From: Micromonospora inyonensis
Lineage (GTDB): Bacteria; Actinomycetota; Actinomycetes; Mycobacteriales; Micromonosporaceae
DNA length: 64,000 nt
Direction of reading: 5' to 3'
Assembly: GCF_900091415.1 (NCBI RefSeq)
Contig: NZ_FMHU01000001.1
Location: forward strand, 1,798,001 to 1,862,000
The position numbers and the translations under genes were made by a program. The notes under the pieces are model-generated. The model saw only the letters and a program-made list of their open reading frames with translations, made no database searches and had not been told where the DNA came from. Below are positions 15,207 through 25,504 of the stretch, piece by piece; position 1 is the first letter of the stretch; each line of letters opens with the position of its first letter.

Positions 15207-17297
15207 TCAGACCGCGTCGTTCCGGATGACCAGCACGGCGATGTCGTCCCGGGGCGGCTCGGCGGAGAAGTTGATCGCGGTGGACCGCAGCCGGGCGGCG
15301 ACCACGTCCGCCGAGTAACCGGCGAGCGGGGCGGCGGCCCCCCGTAGCCGGTCCGGGCCGAAGAGTTCCCGGCCACGGCGCCGTTCGGTCACGCCGTCCG
15401 TGTAGAAGATCAGCGCGTCGCCGGGGTCGAGCGGGATCACCGACGTCGGCGAGGTGATCGTGTCGAGCAGGCCGAGCGCGGTCCCGCCGTTACCGACGAA
15501 GGACGCCCCGTCCGCGCTGCGCAGCAGCACCGGCCGGTCGTGGCCGGCGAGGTGCAGCGACACGTCGAGCTGGTTGCCCTCACCCGGCCCGACCGCCGCC
15601 AGCGCCAGCGTGCAGTACCGCCCCCCGCCCCGCTCGACGAGGGTCTCGTTGAGGCGGGCCAGCGCCTCCGGCAGCGGCTTGCCGTCCCCGACCAGCACCC
15701 GGATCACGTCGCGGACCAGCCCGGTCACCGCGGCCGCCTGGACGCCCTTGCCGGAGACGTCCCCGATCACCACCAGCCAGCGGCCGTCCGGCAGCGGCAG
15801 CACGTCGTAGAAGTCGCCGCCGACCTCGGCGTCGTCGCCGGTCGGGACGTACTCGGCGGCGAAGCCGATGCCCTCGACCACCGGCAGCACCGGTGGCAGC
15901 AGCGACTGTTGCAGGGTGTGCGCCACGCGGCGTCGCTCGGCGTGGATGCGGGCGTTCTCGATCGCCAGCGCGGCCCGCCGGGCCACGTCCTCCAGCACCG
16001 CGACCTCGTCCGGGTCGTGCCGGTGGCGTTGGTGCCGGCCCACCGCGAGGGTGCCGAGCCGCTGCCCCCGGGCGACCAGGGGCACCGCGAACCCCTCCAT
16101 CAGCCCGTTGAGCGGCACCTGCGAGCCGATCCGGATCGCCTCCCGCAGCCGGGCCTGGATCGACTCCGCGCCGGTCTCCCGGAGCACCTCGTGCAGCTGC
16201 GGCAGGACGGACTCGTCGGCATGGCTCGCCGCCGCCAGGTTGAGCCGCCCCCACTCGTCGGTGATGTGCACCGCGCACCACTGCCCGAGGCGGGGGACCA
16301 CGAGCTGCGGGACGAGCGCCATGGTCAACTCGACGTCGAGGGACTGGGCGAGCAGTTCGCTCGCCTCGGCCAGGAAGGTCAGCCAGGCCTGCCGGCGGAT
16401 GTCGGCCCGCCGCAGTCGGTCGTTCTCCAGGTACAGGGAGAGCCGCTCGGCGGTCAACGCGGCCAGCGGGCGCGCGTACGCCGAGGGCACCGCGTCCAGC
16501 TCCAACTCGCCGGAGTACGGCCGCTGCACCGCCAGCGGCACCCGGAGCAGCTCGCTGTCGGTGCGGGGCGGCCGACCGTACCGGGCCAGCACCTGGGTGC
16601 CCTGCCCGTCGCCCCGGTCCAGTCGGACCAGTCCACCGGTGGCTCCCACCATCGTGGCGAGCCGGGCGAGCAGGTCGGTGGCGAAGTCGGGGAGCGGGTC
16701 GTCGGCGTACGGGTCGGGGCGGGTCTGCATCAGCTCGCTCATGGCGGCTGCGCTCGGCCCGGTGGTCGCCGCCGGGTTGCCGTCGACGTCTCCCGCCGTC
16801 GTGCAGGGGGAGAGCCGGCGGCCTTCGGCGAGCGCGTCCCGGCGTGGCGGGGTGCTGTCCGGGCGGTCCAGCCGGAACCAGACGCCCTTTCTGGAGGGGA
16901 GGTAGGTCGTCCCCCAGCAGCTCGCGAAGTGGTCGACCAGGAGCAGTCCGCGGCCCCGCTCGGCGACCTCGGCGATGTCGGCCGAGTCGTTGCGCACCCC
17001 GACGGTCAGCTCGTCCACCGGCCCCGGCGCGTAGTCGGAGACCATCACGCTCAGGCCCACCCGGTCCGCGACCACCTCGATGTCCAGCTCGGTACGGGCG
17101 TGCTCGACCGCGTTGGTGGAGAGTTCGGTGGTCAGCAGGAGCGCCTCGTTGAGCAGCTCCTCCAGGCGCGCCTCAGCGAGCACCGACCGGACGATGGCCC
17201 GGGCGGTGGCGGGTGTTCGGCGGTCGGCGGGCAGCCGGACCCGCCGGACGTGCTCGTCCGGGCCACCGGCCGTCGTCGGCCCCGCCTCCGCTGCCAC
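15207..17297 (-). CDS. Sensor phosphatase: RsbW-type ATPase domain, GAF-like domains, PP2C/SpoIIE
   Basis: The 696-residue protein has three parts. Residues about 15-145 are an RsbW-like ATPase (TTELSTNAVEHARTEL N box, RGRGLLLVDHF lid). About 185-430 hold GAF-like sensor regions ending in VARRAALAIENARIHAERR. About 440-695 is a PP2C phosphatase with QQSLLPPVLP, EVGGDFYDVL, IGDVSGKGVQAA, YTDGVTERRRG and RDDIAVLVI. A longer frame starts at 17333, but a strong GGGAGGGGAGG ribosome site lies inside it, 8 bases before the GTG at 17295-17297, so that GTG is chosen. It is divergent from the poly-HAMP kinase and probably acts on a STAS protein such as that at 22461. Confidence 0.87.
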   Translation of the reverse strand: MAAEAGPTTAGGPDEHVRRVRLPADRRTPATARAIVRSVLAEARLEELLNEALLLTTELSTNAVEHARTELDIEVVADRVGLSVMVSDYAPGPVDELTVGVRNDSADIAEVAERGRGLLLVDHFASCWGTTYLPSRKGVWFRLDRPDSTPPRRDALAEGRRLSPCTTAGDVDGNPAATTGPSAAAMSELMQTRPDPYADDPLPDFATDLLARLATMVGATGGLVRLDRGDGQGTQVLARYGRPPRTDSELLRVPLAVQRPYSGELELDAVPSAYARPLAALTAERLSLYLENDRLRRADIRRQAWLTFLAEASELLAQSLDVELTMALVPQLVVPRLGQWCAVHITDEWGRLNLAAASHADESVLPQLHEVLRETGAESIQARLREAIRIGSQVPLNGLMEGFAVPLVARGQRLGTLAVGRHQRHRHDPDEVAVLEDVARRAALAIENARIHAERRRVAHTLQQSLLPPVLPVVEGIGFAAEYVPTGDDAEVGGDFYDVLPLPDGRWLVVIGDVSGKGVQAAAVTGLVRDVIRVLVGDGKPLPEALARLNETLVERGGGRYCTLALAAVGPGEGNQLDVSLHLAGHDRPVLLRSADGASFVGNGGTALGLLDTITSPTSVIPLDPGDALIFYTDGVTERRRGRELFGPDRLRGAAAPLAGYSADVVAARLRSTAINFSAEPPRDDIAVLVIRNDAV

Positions 17298-17535
17298 CCT
17301 CGTATCCTCCCCTCCCGTTTGCCGGCAAGCCAAGCGGGTCGACCCCCGGTCTCACCCCCCGGGCGCGTCGTCCGCCCCGCGCGTCACTCCGGCCCGGCCC
17401 GTCCCGGGCGATCTGCGGCGATGTATCGACGGGCGGGAGCGCCCGGGTGCGGCGCGGGGATGCGCAGCCCTGGTACGGGCACAATGATGGGATGGCCGGC
17501 ACGAGCCTGGAGGCCCCCGAGCTGAGCGAGGAACG

Positions 17536-20500
17536 ATGACGACGGCGAGAACCCCGGTCGGCGCGGACACCGCGGCGTCCGACCACGAGGCTGTCCTCGG
17601 CGAGCTGGCGGCGGCGCTGCGCCGGGTCGGTCAGGGTGACTTCAAGGTACGGCTTCCCCGACGGGCGGGCGTCGCCGGTGACGTGGTCGACGCCTTCAAC
17701 GACGTCGTGTCGTTGCAGGAGCGGCAGTACTTCGACCTGCGCCGGATCAGCCGGATCGTCGGCCGGGAGGGCCGGCTCACCGAGCGGCTCGACGAGGAGG
17801 GGCTGGACGGTTCCTGGGCGGAGGGGCAGCGGGCGGTCAACTCGCTCATCGACGACCTGGGCCGGCCCACCACCGAGATCGCCCGGGTGATCGTGGCGGT
17901 CGCCGACGGTGATCTCTCCCAGCACATGGCGTTGGAGATGGACGGCCGGCCGCTGCGCGGTGAGTTCCTGCACATCGGCCGCACCGTGAACACGATGGTG
18001 GACCAGCTCTCCTCGTTCTCCAGCGAGGTGACCCGGGTGGCCCGGGAGGTGGGCACCGAGGGGAAGCTGGGCGGCCAGGCCGACGTGCGCGGCGTCGCCG
18101 GCACCTGGAAGGACCTCACCGACTCGGTGAACACCATGGCGTTGAACCTCACCGACCAGGTGCGGTCGATTTCTCAGGTGGCCACGGCGGTGTCCCGGGG
18201 CGACCTGTCGCAGAAGATCACCGTGTCGGCGAAGGGCGAGGTCGCCGAGCTGGCGCACACCATGAACGGGCTCACCGACACGCTCCGGCTCTTCGCCGAG
18301 CAGGTGACCCGGGTGGCCCGTGAGGTGGGTACCGAGGGCAAGCTGGGCGGCCAGGCGGAGGTGCCGAACGTCGCCGGCACCTGGAAGGACCTGACCGACA
18401 GCGTCAACTCGATGGCGTCGAACCTGACCGCCCAGGTCCGCAACATCGCCCAGGTCTCCACCGCGGTCGCCCGGGGTGACCTCTCCCAGAAGATCACCGT
18501 TGCCGCGCAGGGTGAGATCCTGGAGCTGAAGGACACCGTGAACACGATGGTGGACCAGCTGTCGTCGTTCGCCGACGAGGTGACCCGGGTGGCCCGTGAG
18601 GTGGGTACCGAGGGCAAGCTCGGTGGTCAGGCCCAGGTGCGCGGGGTGTCCGGCACCTGGCGCGACCTCACCGAGAACGTCAACCAGCTCGCCGGCAACC
18701 TGACCAGCCAGGTCCGCAACATCTCCCAGGTCTCCACGGCGGTGGCCAAGGGTGACCTGTCGCAGAAGATCACGGTGGACGCCCGGGGCGAGATCCTGGA
18801 GCTGAAGAACACCGTGAACACGATGGTGGACCAGCTGTCGTCGTTCGCCGACGAGGTGACCCGGGTGGCCCGCGAGGTGGGCACCGAGGGCAAGCTCGGT
18901 GGTCAGGCGCAGGTCAAGGGCGTCAGCGGTACGTGGCGGGACCTGACCGACAACGTGAACTCGATGGCGTCGAACCTGACGTCGCAGGTGCGCAACATCG
19001 CCTCGGTGACCACCGCCGTGGCCAAGGGTGACCTGTCGCAGAAGATCACGGTGGACGCCCGGGGCGAGATCCTGGAGCTGAAGTCGACCGTGAACACGAT
19101 GGTGGACCAGCTGTCGTCGTTCGCCGACGAGGTGACCCGGGTGGCCCGCGAGGTGGGCACCGAGGGCAAGCTCGGTGGGCAGGCCCAGGTGCGCGGAGTG
19201 GCCGGCACCTGGCGCGACCTCACCGACAACGTGAACTCGATGGCGTCGAACCTGACCGCCCAGGTCCGGAACATCGCCCAGGTCTCGACGGCGGTGGCCA
19301 AGGGTGACCTGTCGCAGAAGATCACGGTGGACGCGCAGGGCGAGATCCTGGAGCTGAAGAACACCGTGAACACGATGGTGGACCAGCTGTCGTCGTTCGC
19401 CGACGAGGTGACCCGGGTGGCCCGTGAGGTGGGAACCGAGGGCAAGCTCGGTGGTCAGGCGCAGGTCAAGGGCGTGTCCGGTACGTGGCGGGACCTGACC
19501 GACAACGTGAACTCGATGGCGTCGAACCTGACGTCGCAGGTGCGCAACATCGCCTCGGTGACCACCGCCGTGGCGAAGGGCGACCTCGGCCAGAAGATCA
19601 CCGTGGACGCGCAGGGCGAGATCCTGGAGCTGAAGAACACGGTCAACACGATGGTGGACCAGCTGTCGTCGTTCGCCGACGAGGTGACCCGGGTGGCCCG
19701 GGAGGTCGGCATCGAGGGCAAGCTCGGTGGTCAGGCCCAGGTGCGCGGGGTGTCCGGCACCTGGCGGGACCTCACCGAGAACGTCAACCAGCTCGCCTCC
19801 ACCCTCACCACCCAGCTCCGCGCGATCTCCCAGGTCTCCACCTCGGTGACCCGTGGCGACCTGACCCAGCGGATCTCGGTCAAGGCGCAGGGCGAGGTCG
19901 CCGAGCTGAAGGACAACATCAACCAGATGATCGTCACCCTCCGGGAGACGACGAAGAAGAACGCCGAGCAGGGCTGGCTGGACTCGAACCAGGCCCGGAT
20001 CGGCGGTCTGCTCCAGGGGCAGCGCGACCTCGGCGAGGTCTGCCGCATGATCATGATGGAGGTGACGCCGCTGGTCGACGCCCAGCTCGGCGCCTTCTTC
20101 CTCGCCGAGACCTCGGACGGCGTCACGCGACTGCGGCTCACCGCCTCCTACGGGTACGTCGCCCGGGGACACGAGGTCACCTTCGGCCCCGGCGAGGGCC
20201 TGGTCGGACAGGCCGCCCTCTCCCGCCGCACCATCCGGGTCAGCGCCGTGCCGGACGGCACCATCACCCTGCGCTCCGGCCTGGCCGAGACGAACCCGGC
20301 CGACCTGGTCGTCCTCCCCGTGCTCTTCGAGGGGGAACTGCTCGGGGTGATCGAGTTCGCCAGCGTGGCGACCTTCTCCGAGCTGCACCTCTCCTTCCTG
20401 GAGCGGCTGGTGCTGACCATCGGCATCGCGGTCAACACCATCCAGGCCAACCGGCGTACGGAGGAACTGCTCGCCCAGTCACAGCGGCTCGCCCTGGAGT

Positions 20501-21903
20501 TGCAGGAGCAGTCGGCGGAGTTGCAGCGCACCAACGCCGAACTGGAGGACAAGGCCCAGCTGCTGAGCGAGCAGAAGGGCAACATCGAGACCAAGAACCG
20601 GGAGATCGAGCTGGCCCGGCTCGGCCTGGAGGAGAAGGCGCAGCAGCTCACCCGGGCATCGGCGTACAAGTCGGAGTTCCTGGCGAACATGAGCCACGAG
20701 CTGCGGACGCCGCTGAACTCGCTGCTGCTGCTGGCCCGGCTGCTCGCCGAGAACTCGGAGCAGAACCTCACCCCGAAGCAGACCGAGTTCGCCCGGACGA
20801 TCCACAGCGCCGGCTCCGACCTGCTCTCGCTGATCGACGACATCCTCGACCTGTCGAAGATCGAGGCCGGCCGGATGGACGTCCAGCCGGTCGACGTGCG
20901 CTTCTCCGAGATCCGCGGCTACGTCGAGCAGGCGTTCAAGCCGCAGGCCGAGGAGAAGGGCCTCGACTTCCAGGTCGAGATCGCCCAGGACCTGCCGACC
21001 ACCGTGGTCACCGACGCCCAGCGGTTGCAGCAGATCCTGCGCAACCTGCTCTCCAACGCGGTCAAGTTCACCGACACCGGGACGGTCGCCCTCAGGATCG
21101 GACCGGCGGCGGAGAACGAGGTCTTCGACGTGCCGGCGCTGACCAACGCCCGGCAGGTGATCGCGTTCACGGTGGCCGACACCGGGATCGGCATCCCGGA
21201 CGACAAGCTGTCGCTGATCTTCGAGGCGTTCCAGCAGGCCGACGGCACCACCAGTCGCCGGTACGGCGGCACCGGGCTCGGGCTCTCCATCAGCCGGGAC
21301 CTGGCCCGCCTGCTCGGTGGCACGATCAGCGTGGCCTCCACGCCCGGACAGGGATCCACGTTCACCCTCTTCGTCCCCGACGTACTGGCCCCGGACGCGG
21401 TGGTCGCCCCGCTGCCGCCCTCGCCGGCCCGGGCCGGGCTGCCCTCGTCGCTGCTGATGCCCCCGCCCGAGGTGCCCAAGCCGCCGGAGGGCCCGGCGAC
21501 CCGGCGGTTGGAAGGGGCCACGGTGCTGATCGTCGACGACGACGTCCGTAACGTCTTCGCCCTGACCAGCGCGTTGGAGCTGCATGGCATGACCGTGCTG
21601 TACTCGGACAACGGGGCGGACGGTATCCGGCTGCTCGCCGAGCATCCGGAGGTCGACATCGTGCTGATGGACGCCATGATGCCCGACCAGGACGGGTACG
21701 AGACGACCCGTTCGATCCGGCGCAACCACCGCTTCGCCGACCTGCCGATCGTCTTCCTGACCGCGAAGGCGATGCCCGGGGACCGGGAGTCCGCGCTGGC
21801 GGCGGGTGGCAGCGACTACATCACCAAGCCGGTCGACCTGGACGAGTTGATCGAGCTGATGTCGTCCTGGATCAGTGGCAGCGGACGCGAGGAGAACCAG
21901 TGA
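17536..21903 (+). CDS. Poly-HAMP hybrid histidine kinase with GAF and receiver domains
   Basis: The 1455-residue protein has no membrane helix. Residues about 60-810 are a chain of HAMP units built on a 92-residue period, each with [45 protein letters not shown] domain (about 835-985), a coiled coil (about 985-1040), HisKA with His1054 in [10 protein letters not shown], and HATPase_c with [12 protein letters not shown] and [11 protein letters not shown] follow. A C-terminal receiver has the acceptor Asp1379 in [11 protein letters not shown]. The layout recalls fungal group III kinases such as Nik1, which respond to osmotic stress. Its stop overlaps the next response regulator (GTGA), so the two are one unit. 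Confidence 0.95.
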   Translation: MTTARTPVGADTAASDHEAVLGELAAALRRVGQGDFKVRLPRRAGVAGDVVDAFNDVVSLQERQYFDLRRISRIVGREGRLTERLDEEGLDGSWAEGQRAVNSLIDDLGRPTTEIARVIVAVADGDLSQHMALEMDGRPLRGEFLHIGRTVNTMVDQLSSFSSEVTRVAREVGTEGKLGGQADVRGVAGTWKDLTDSVNTMALNLTDQVRSISQVATAVSRGDLSQKITVSAKGEVAELAHTMNGLTDTLRLFAEQVTRVAREVGTEGKLGGQAEVPNVAGTWKDLTDSVNSMASNLTAQVRNIAQVSTAVARGDLSQKITVAAQGEILELKDTVNTMVDQLSSFADEVTRVAREVGTEGKLGGQAQVRGVSGTWRDLTENVNQLAGNLTSQVRNISQVSTAVAKGDLSQKITVDARGEILELKNTVNTMVDQLSSFADEVTRVAREVGTEGKLGGQAQVKGVSGTWRDLTDNVNSMASNLTSQVRNIASVTTAVAKGDLSQKITVDARGEILELKSTVNTMVDQLSSFADEVTRVAREVGTEGKLGGQAQVRGVAGTWRDLTDNVNSMASNLTAQVRNIAQVSTAVAKGDLSQKITVDAQGEILELKNTVNTMVDQLSSFADEVTRVAREVGTEGKLGGQAQVKGVSGTWRDLTDNVNSMASNLTSQVRNIASVTTAVAKGDLGQKITVDAQGEILELKNTVNTMVDQLSSFADEVTRVAREVGIEGKLGGQAQVRGVSGTWRDLTENVNQLASTLTTQLRAISQVSTSVTRGDLTQRISVKAQGEVAELKDNINQMIVTLRETTKKNAEQGWLDSNQARIGGLLQGQRDLGEVCRMIMMEVTPLVDAQLGAFFLAETSDGVTRLRLTASYGYVARGHEVTFGPGEGLVGQAALSRRTIRVSAVPDGTITLRSGLAETNPADLVVLPVLFEGELLGVIEFASVATFSELHLSFLERLVLTIGIAVNTIQANRRTEELLAQSQRLALELQEQSAELQRTNAELEDKAQLLSEQKGNIETKNREIELARLGLEEKAQQLTRASAYKSEFLANMSHELRTPLNSLLLLARLLAENSEQNLTPKQTEFARTIHSAGSDLLSLIDDILDLSKIEAGRMDVQPVDVRFSEIRGYVEQAFKPQAEEKGLDFQVEIAQDLPTTVVTDAQRLQQILRNLLSNAVKFTDTGTVALRIGPAAENEVFDVPALTNARQVIAFTVADTGIGIPDDKLSLIFEAFQQADGTTSRRYGGTGLGLSISRDLARLLGGTISVASTPGQGSTFTLFVPDVLAPDAVVAPLPPSPARAGLPSSLLMPPPEVPKPPEGPATRRLEGATVLIVDDDVRNVFALTSALELHGMTVLYSDNGADGIRLLAEHPEVDIVLMDAMMPDQDGYETTRSIRRNHRFADLPIVFLTAKAMPGDRESALAAGGSDYITKPVDLDELIELMSSWISGSGREENQ
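18030..19960 (+). repeat. Coding array of 276-bp HAMP repeats
   Basis: Seven repeats spaced by 276 bp are seen from the string coding TRVAREVG (about 18030, 18306, 18582, 18858, 19134, 19410, 19686). Several neighbouring units agree almost base for base over stretches such as the part coding [14 protein letters not shown], while the first and last units are more diverged. Near-identity at third codon positions suggests recent duplication or gene conversion. Confidence 0.9.
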
Positions 21904-22457
21904 CCCAGATGGCGAAGGCGCTGCTGGTGGACGACCGACGGGAGAACCTGATGGCACTGGAGGCGATCCTCCAGGGCCTGCCGGTGCAGTCGGTGGCCGT
22001 CGAGAGCGGCGAGGCGGCGCTGAAACAGCTCCTGGTGGACGACTTCGCGGTGATCCTGTTGGACGCCCAGATGCCGGACATGGACGGGTTCGAGACGGCG
22101 GGGCACATCAAGCGCCGGGAGCGGACCCGGCACATCCCGATCATCTTCCTCACCGCCGCCGACCGGGACGCCCAGCTCGCCCTGCGGGGGTACGCGGTCG
22201 GCGCGGTCGACTACCTGACCAAACCGTTCGACCCGTGGGTGCTGCGGGCCAAGGTGTCGGTCTTCGTCGACCTGTGGTCCAAGACCCGGCAGCTCGCCGC
22301 CCAGTCCGAGCTGGTCCGCGAGCGCGAGGCACAGTGGCGGGTGCTCACCGACGCGGTCGACGAGGCCACCGCGCTGCTGCGCTCCGACGACGACCCGGAG
22401 GCGCGGGACCGCGCCGTCGAGTTGCTGGAGCAGGCCCGCTGGGGCAATCCCCTCTGA
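21900..22457 (+). CDS. Single receiver-domain response regulator with C-terminal helix region
   Basis: The 185-residue protein has a receiver domain (about 5-125) with the acidic pair DD at 11-12, acceptor Asp55 in [14 protein letters not shown], Thr in FLTAADRD and Lys in [10 protein letters not shown] helical tail (about 130-185) has no DNA-binding motif. It starts with a GTG whose last two bases form part of the hybrid-kinase stop, so it is co-translated with it; an ATG at 21909 is an alternative. It probably receives phosphate from that kinase and acts by protein contact. Confidence 0.9.
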   Translation: MTQMAKALLVDDRRENLMALEAILQGLPVQSVAVESGEAALKQLLVDDFAVILLDAQMPDMDGFETAGHIKRRERTRHIPIIFLTAADRDAQLALRGYAVGAVDYLTKPFDPWVLRAKVSVFVDLWSKTRQLAAQSELVREREAQWRVLTDAVDEATALLRSDDDPEARDRAVELLEQARWGNPL

Positions 22458-22468
22458 GCCTCAGAGGG
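22450..22468. terminator. Bidirectional hairpin covering both convergent stop codons
   Basis: CCCTCTGAG-C-CTCAGAGGG is a perfect 9-base-pair inverted repeat with a one-base centre. It contains the TGA of the response regulator (22455-22457) and the stop of the convergent STAS gene (22461-22463). No T-tract follows, so termination strength is uncertain. Confidence 0.6.
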
Positions 22469-22793
22469 TGGACTGGTTACGGATCATGAGGGCGGAGCGC
22501 AGGCCGGTGATGTCCAGCACCCGGAGCAGGAAGTCACCGACCTGCGTGAGCACCAGGAGGCTCTGCGCGTGACTCGCCTTCCGGCTCAGCACCACGAGCG
22601 TGCCGAGCCCCTGCGAGTCGCAGAAGGTCACGCCACCGAGGTCGAGGACGATGCGTGGCGGTGGATCGGCGAGAATCTCGTTCACCGCGCTGGAGAGTTG
22701 GGCTGCGGTGAGCATGTCGATCTCACCGACCAGGCGCAACACCACTTCGTCGGCCGTCCGGTGTACCGTGATGGACAGTTCGGCACGATCCAC
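22461..22793 (-). CDS. STAS-domain anti-sigma factor antagonist
   Basis: The 110-residue single STAS domain has GEIDMLTAAQLSSAVNEIL, VLDLGGVTFCDSQGLGTLVVL with the likely phospho-site Ser60, and the final helix DITGLRSALMI. A GTG start at 22793 is used. It faces the poly-HAMP kinase/response regulator pair with only three bases between stops. With the PP2C phosphatase at 15207 it could form a second partner-switching circuit, but the kinase partner and sigma factor are not in the window. Confidence 0.88.
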   Translation of the reverse strand: MDRAELSITVHRTADEVVLRLVGEIDMLTAAQLSSAVNEILADPPPRIVLDLGGVTFCDSQGLGTLVVLSRKASHAQSLLVLTQVGDFLLRVLDITGLRSALMIRNQSTL

Positions 22794-22950
22794 CCGGTCA
22801 GCCTAGCGCGATCCGGGTGACCTGGCCTGCCGAGGTCGATCCGGTCCCCCGCGTGGGGTGGCGACCGGGGCCGGCGGTGGGGTGAGTCCGGTAACCCTGA
22901 CCAGGGGCGGTTGTCGATCGGCCCCCCGTCGCTGACACAATGGCCGCATC

Positions 22951-24288
22951 GTGACGGATACGTACTCCGCCGGAACCGGCCGTTACCCGGCCGACGCACC
23001 GGCCTCCGAGGCCCTGTTCGACCGCGCCCGCGCCCTCGTGCCGGGCGGGGTGAACTCCCCTGTGCGTGCCTTCCGCGCCGTCGGTGGCACCCCGCGCTTC
23101 ATGGTCCGGGGGGAGGGTCCCTGGCTGTACGACGCGGACGAGCGGCGCTACGTCGACCTGGTCTGCTCCTGGGGGCCGTTGATCCTCGGGCACGCGCACC
23201 CCGAGGTGGTCGCGACCGTCCAGGCCGCCGCCGCGCGGGGCACCAGCTTCGGCACCCCGACACCGGGTGAGGTCGAGCTGGCCGCCGAGATCGTCGACCG
23301 TGCCCCGGTCGACCAGGTCCGGCTGGTCAACTCGGGCACCGAGGCGACCATGTCGGCGATCCGGCTGGCCCGGGGCTTCACCGGCCGGTCCAAGATCGTG
23401 AAGTTCGCCGGCTGCTACCACGGTCACGTCGACGCGCTGCTGGCCGCCGCCGGGTCCGGCGTGGCCACTCTCGGCCTGCCCGACTCGCCCGGCGTGACCG
23501 GCGCAGCGGCCGGCGAGACGATCGTGCTGCCGTACAACGACCTCGCCGCGGTGGAGGAGGTCTTCGCCGCCGAGGGGCCGCGCATCGCCGCGGTGATCAC
23601 CGAGGCCGCCGCCGGCAACATGGGCGTGATCGCCCCCCGGGACGGCTTCAACTCCCATCTCGCCCGGATCGCGCACGCGCACGGTGCCCTGCTCATCCTC
23701 GACGAGGTGATGACCGGCTTCCGGGTCTCCCGTTCCGGCTGGCACGGCCTCGACCCGGTCGACGCCGACCTGTGGACGTACGGGAAGGTCATGGGGGGCG
23801 GGCTTCCGGCCGCGGCCTTCGGCGGGCGTGCGGAGATCATGGCCCGGCTGGCCCCCGCCGGCCCGGTCTACCAGGCCGGCACGCTCTCCGGTAACCCGCT
23901 GGCCTGCGCCGCCGGCCTGGCCACCCTGCGCCTGGCCGACGACGCCGTGTACCGCCGCCTCGACGAGACCGCCGCCGTGGTGGGCAAGCTGGCCGGCGAC
24001 ACGCTGGCCGCCGCCGGGGTCCCGCACCGGCTGTCGTACGCGGGCAACATGTTCTCGATCTTCTTCACCGACGCCGACGTGGTCGACTACGACAGCGCCC
24101 GCACCCAGCGCGTGCCGGCGTTCACGGCGTTCTTCCACGCGATGCTGGCCGGCGGGGTCTACCTGCCGCCGAGCGCGTTCGAGGCGTGGTTCGTGTCGGC
24201 GGCGCTGGACGACGCCGCGTTGGAACAGATCGCCGCAGCCCTTCCGGCGGCGGCGAACGCAGCGGCGGCGGCAGGCCACGGAGGGTAG
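22951..24288 (+). CDS. hemL: Glutamate-1-semialdehyde 2,1-aminomutase
   Basis: The 445-residue protein is a PLP class III aminotransferase of normal length for HemL. It opens with [28 protein letters not shown], and has the typical [15 protein letters not shown] and [15 protein letters not shown]. The cofactor lysine lies in [20 protein letters not shown]. It makes 5-aminolevulinate from glutamate-1-semialdehyde in the C5 route to heme and cobalamin. The start is a GTG. It leads an overlapping operon with the phosphatase and the cytochrome c maturation genes, which makes sense since that system attaches heme. Confidence 0.96.
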   Translation: MTDTYSAGTGRYPADAPASEALFDRARALVPGGVNSPVRAFRAVGGTPRFMVRGEGPWLYDADERRYVDLVCSWGPLILGHAHPEVVATVQAAAARGTSFGTPTPGEVELAAEIVDRAPVDQVRLVNSGTEATMSAIRLARGFTGRSKIVKFAGCYHGHVDALLAAAGSGVATLGLPDSPGVTGAAAGETIVLPYNDLAAVEEVFAAEGPRIAAVITEAAAGNMGVIAPRDGFNSHLARIAHAHGALLILDEVMTGFRVSRSGWHGLDPVDADLWTYGKVMGGGLPAAAFGGRAEIMARLAPAGPVYQAGTLSGNPLACAAGLATLRLADDAVYRRLDETAAVVGKLAGDTLAAAGVPHRLSYAGNMFSIFFTDADVVDYDSARTQRVPAFTAFFHAMLAGGVYLPPSAFEAWFVSAALDDAALEQIAAALPAAANAAAAAGHGG

Positions 24289-24293
24289 GTGCG

Positions 24294-24944
24294 GTGAGCG
24301 GCAAGACGGTGGTCCACGTGTTGCGACACGGCGAGGTGCACAACCCCGACAAGATCCTCTACGGTCGGCTGCCCGGCTTCCGCCTCTCCGAGCTGGGGGT
24401 GCAGATGGCCAAGGCCGCCGCACAGGGCCTGGCCGACCGGGACGTCGTGCACGTGGTGGCGAGCCCGCTGGAGCGCGCCCAGCAGACCGCCGAGCCGATC
24501 GCCGCCCAGTTCGGCCTCCCGGTCGGGGTGGACGAGCGGCTGATCGAGAGCGCCAACTGGTTCGAGGGCAAGAAGGTGTCGCCCGGTGACGGCTCCTTCC
24601 GCGACCCGCGCAACTGGTGGGTGCTGCGTGACCCGGTCACCCCCTCCTGGGGCGAGGCGTACCGGACGATCGCGGAGCGGATGTTCGCCGCGCTGCACGC
24701 CGCCCGGGTCGCCGCCGAGGGGCGGGAGGCGGTCTGCGTCTCCCACCAGCTGCCGATCTGGACGCTGCGCCGGTACGCCGAGCGCAAGCGGCTCTGGCAC
24801 GATCCGCGTCGCCGGCAGTGCGGCCTGGCCAGCCTCACCTCGTTCCACTTCGAGGGAGCCAAGATCGTCGGTGTCGGTTACTCCGAGCCGGCCGCCCACC
24901 TGATCGCCATGTCGCCGACCGCCAGGACAGCCAAGGGAGCCTGA
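24294..24944 (+). CDS. Histidine phosphatase family protein (phosphoglycerate mutase-like)
   Basis: The 216-residue protein has the catalytic motif VLRHGEVHNP near the N-terminus, a mid-protein VVASPLERAQQTAEPIA, and a second catalytic histidine in AVCVSHQLPIW. It belongs to the branch that hydrolyses phosphate esters rather than the glycolytic mutase; the substrate is unknown. The GTG start is 5 bases after hemL, within a GGAGGGTAGGTGCG context. The same order, hemL - histidine phosphatase - TlpA-like - CcdA - ResB - CcsB, is common in actinobacteria, so it may be linked to heme or cytochrome handling. Confidence 0.88.
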   Translation: MSGKTVVHVLRHGEVHNPDKILYGRLPGFRLSELGVQMAKAAAQGLADRDVVHVVASPLERAQQTAEPIAAQFGLPVGVDERLIESANWFEGKKVSPGDGSFRDPRNWWVLRDPVTPSWGEAYRTIAERMFAALHAARVAAEGREAVCVSHQLPIWTLRRYAERKRLWHDPRRRQCGLASLTSFHFEGAKIVGVGYSEPAAHLIAMSPTARTAKGA

Positions 24945-25504
24945 TGAACGTCCGGAGGTGGACCGCCGCCCTGCTCGTCGCCGTCGCCACGGTGGCGCTG
25001 GCCGGCTGCGCCGCCAAGGGCGACGAGCAGCGCTGCGCGACCCGGGACGGCTTCCTGGAGTGCGCCCCCGACCGGCGCGGCACCGCACCGAAGGTCACCG
25101 GGGAACTCCTCGGCGGCGGCAGCTACGACCTCGCCCAGGACCGGGGCAAGGTCGTCGTGTTCAACTTCTGGGGTTCCTGGTGCAACCCCTGCCGGGCGGA
25201 GGCCGACGACCTGGAGAAGACCTTCCAGGCGACCAAGGGCGCCGAGGTCACCTTCCTCGGCATCAACGTGACCGACAGCCGGGACAAGGCGAAGGCGTTC
25301 GAGAAGAACTTCGGGGTCACCTACCCGAGCCTCTTCGACCCGCCCGGTCGTACCGCCCTGGACTTCGACATCGCGCCCAACGCCATCCCGGCGACCATCG
25401 TCCTCGACCGGGAGGGCCGGATCGCGGCGGTGCGTCGCGGCGCGGTCATCCAGGATGCCCTCCAACCGGTCGTGGAGCGGATCGTCGCCGAAGGCGCCCG
25501 CTGA
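24944..25504 (+). CDS. TlpA/ResA-like thiol-disulfide oxidoreductase lipoprotein
   Basis: The 186-residue protein has a lipoprotein signal (AALLVAVATVALAGC, lipobox LAGC) and a thioredoxin fold with the active site WGSWCNPCRAE. The insertion around VTFLGINVTDSRDKAKAF and the cis-proline segment NAIPATIVLDREG fit ResA/TlpA. In System II it reduces the cysteines of apocytochrome c outside the membrane, taking electrons from CcdA, which is the next gene. The ATG shares one base with the previous stop and the stop shares one base with ccdA. Confidence 0.93.
   Translation: MNVRRWTAALLVAVATVALAGCAAKGDEQRCATRDGFLECAPDRRGTAPKVTGELLGGGSYDLAQDRGKVVVFNFWGSWCNPCRAEADDLEKTFQATKGAEVTFLGINVTDSRDKAKAFEKNFGVTYPSLFDPPGRTALDFDIAPNAIPATIVLDREGRIAAVRRGAVIQDALQPVVERIVAEGAR

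Noticed and set aside
15207..17333. ATG at 17333 as the start of the ATPase-GAF-PP2C phosphatase
   Set aside because: A strong GGGAGGGGAGG ribosome site lies within its first codons, placed correctly for the GTG at 17297.
17298..20388. Long minus-strand frame opposite the poly-HAMP kinase
   Set aside because: It mirrors the HAMP repeats, giving repeated [18 protein letters not shown] strings. This is a third-position GC shadow of the repeat array.
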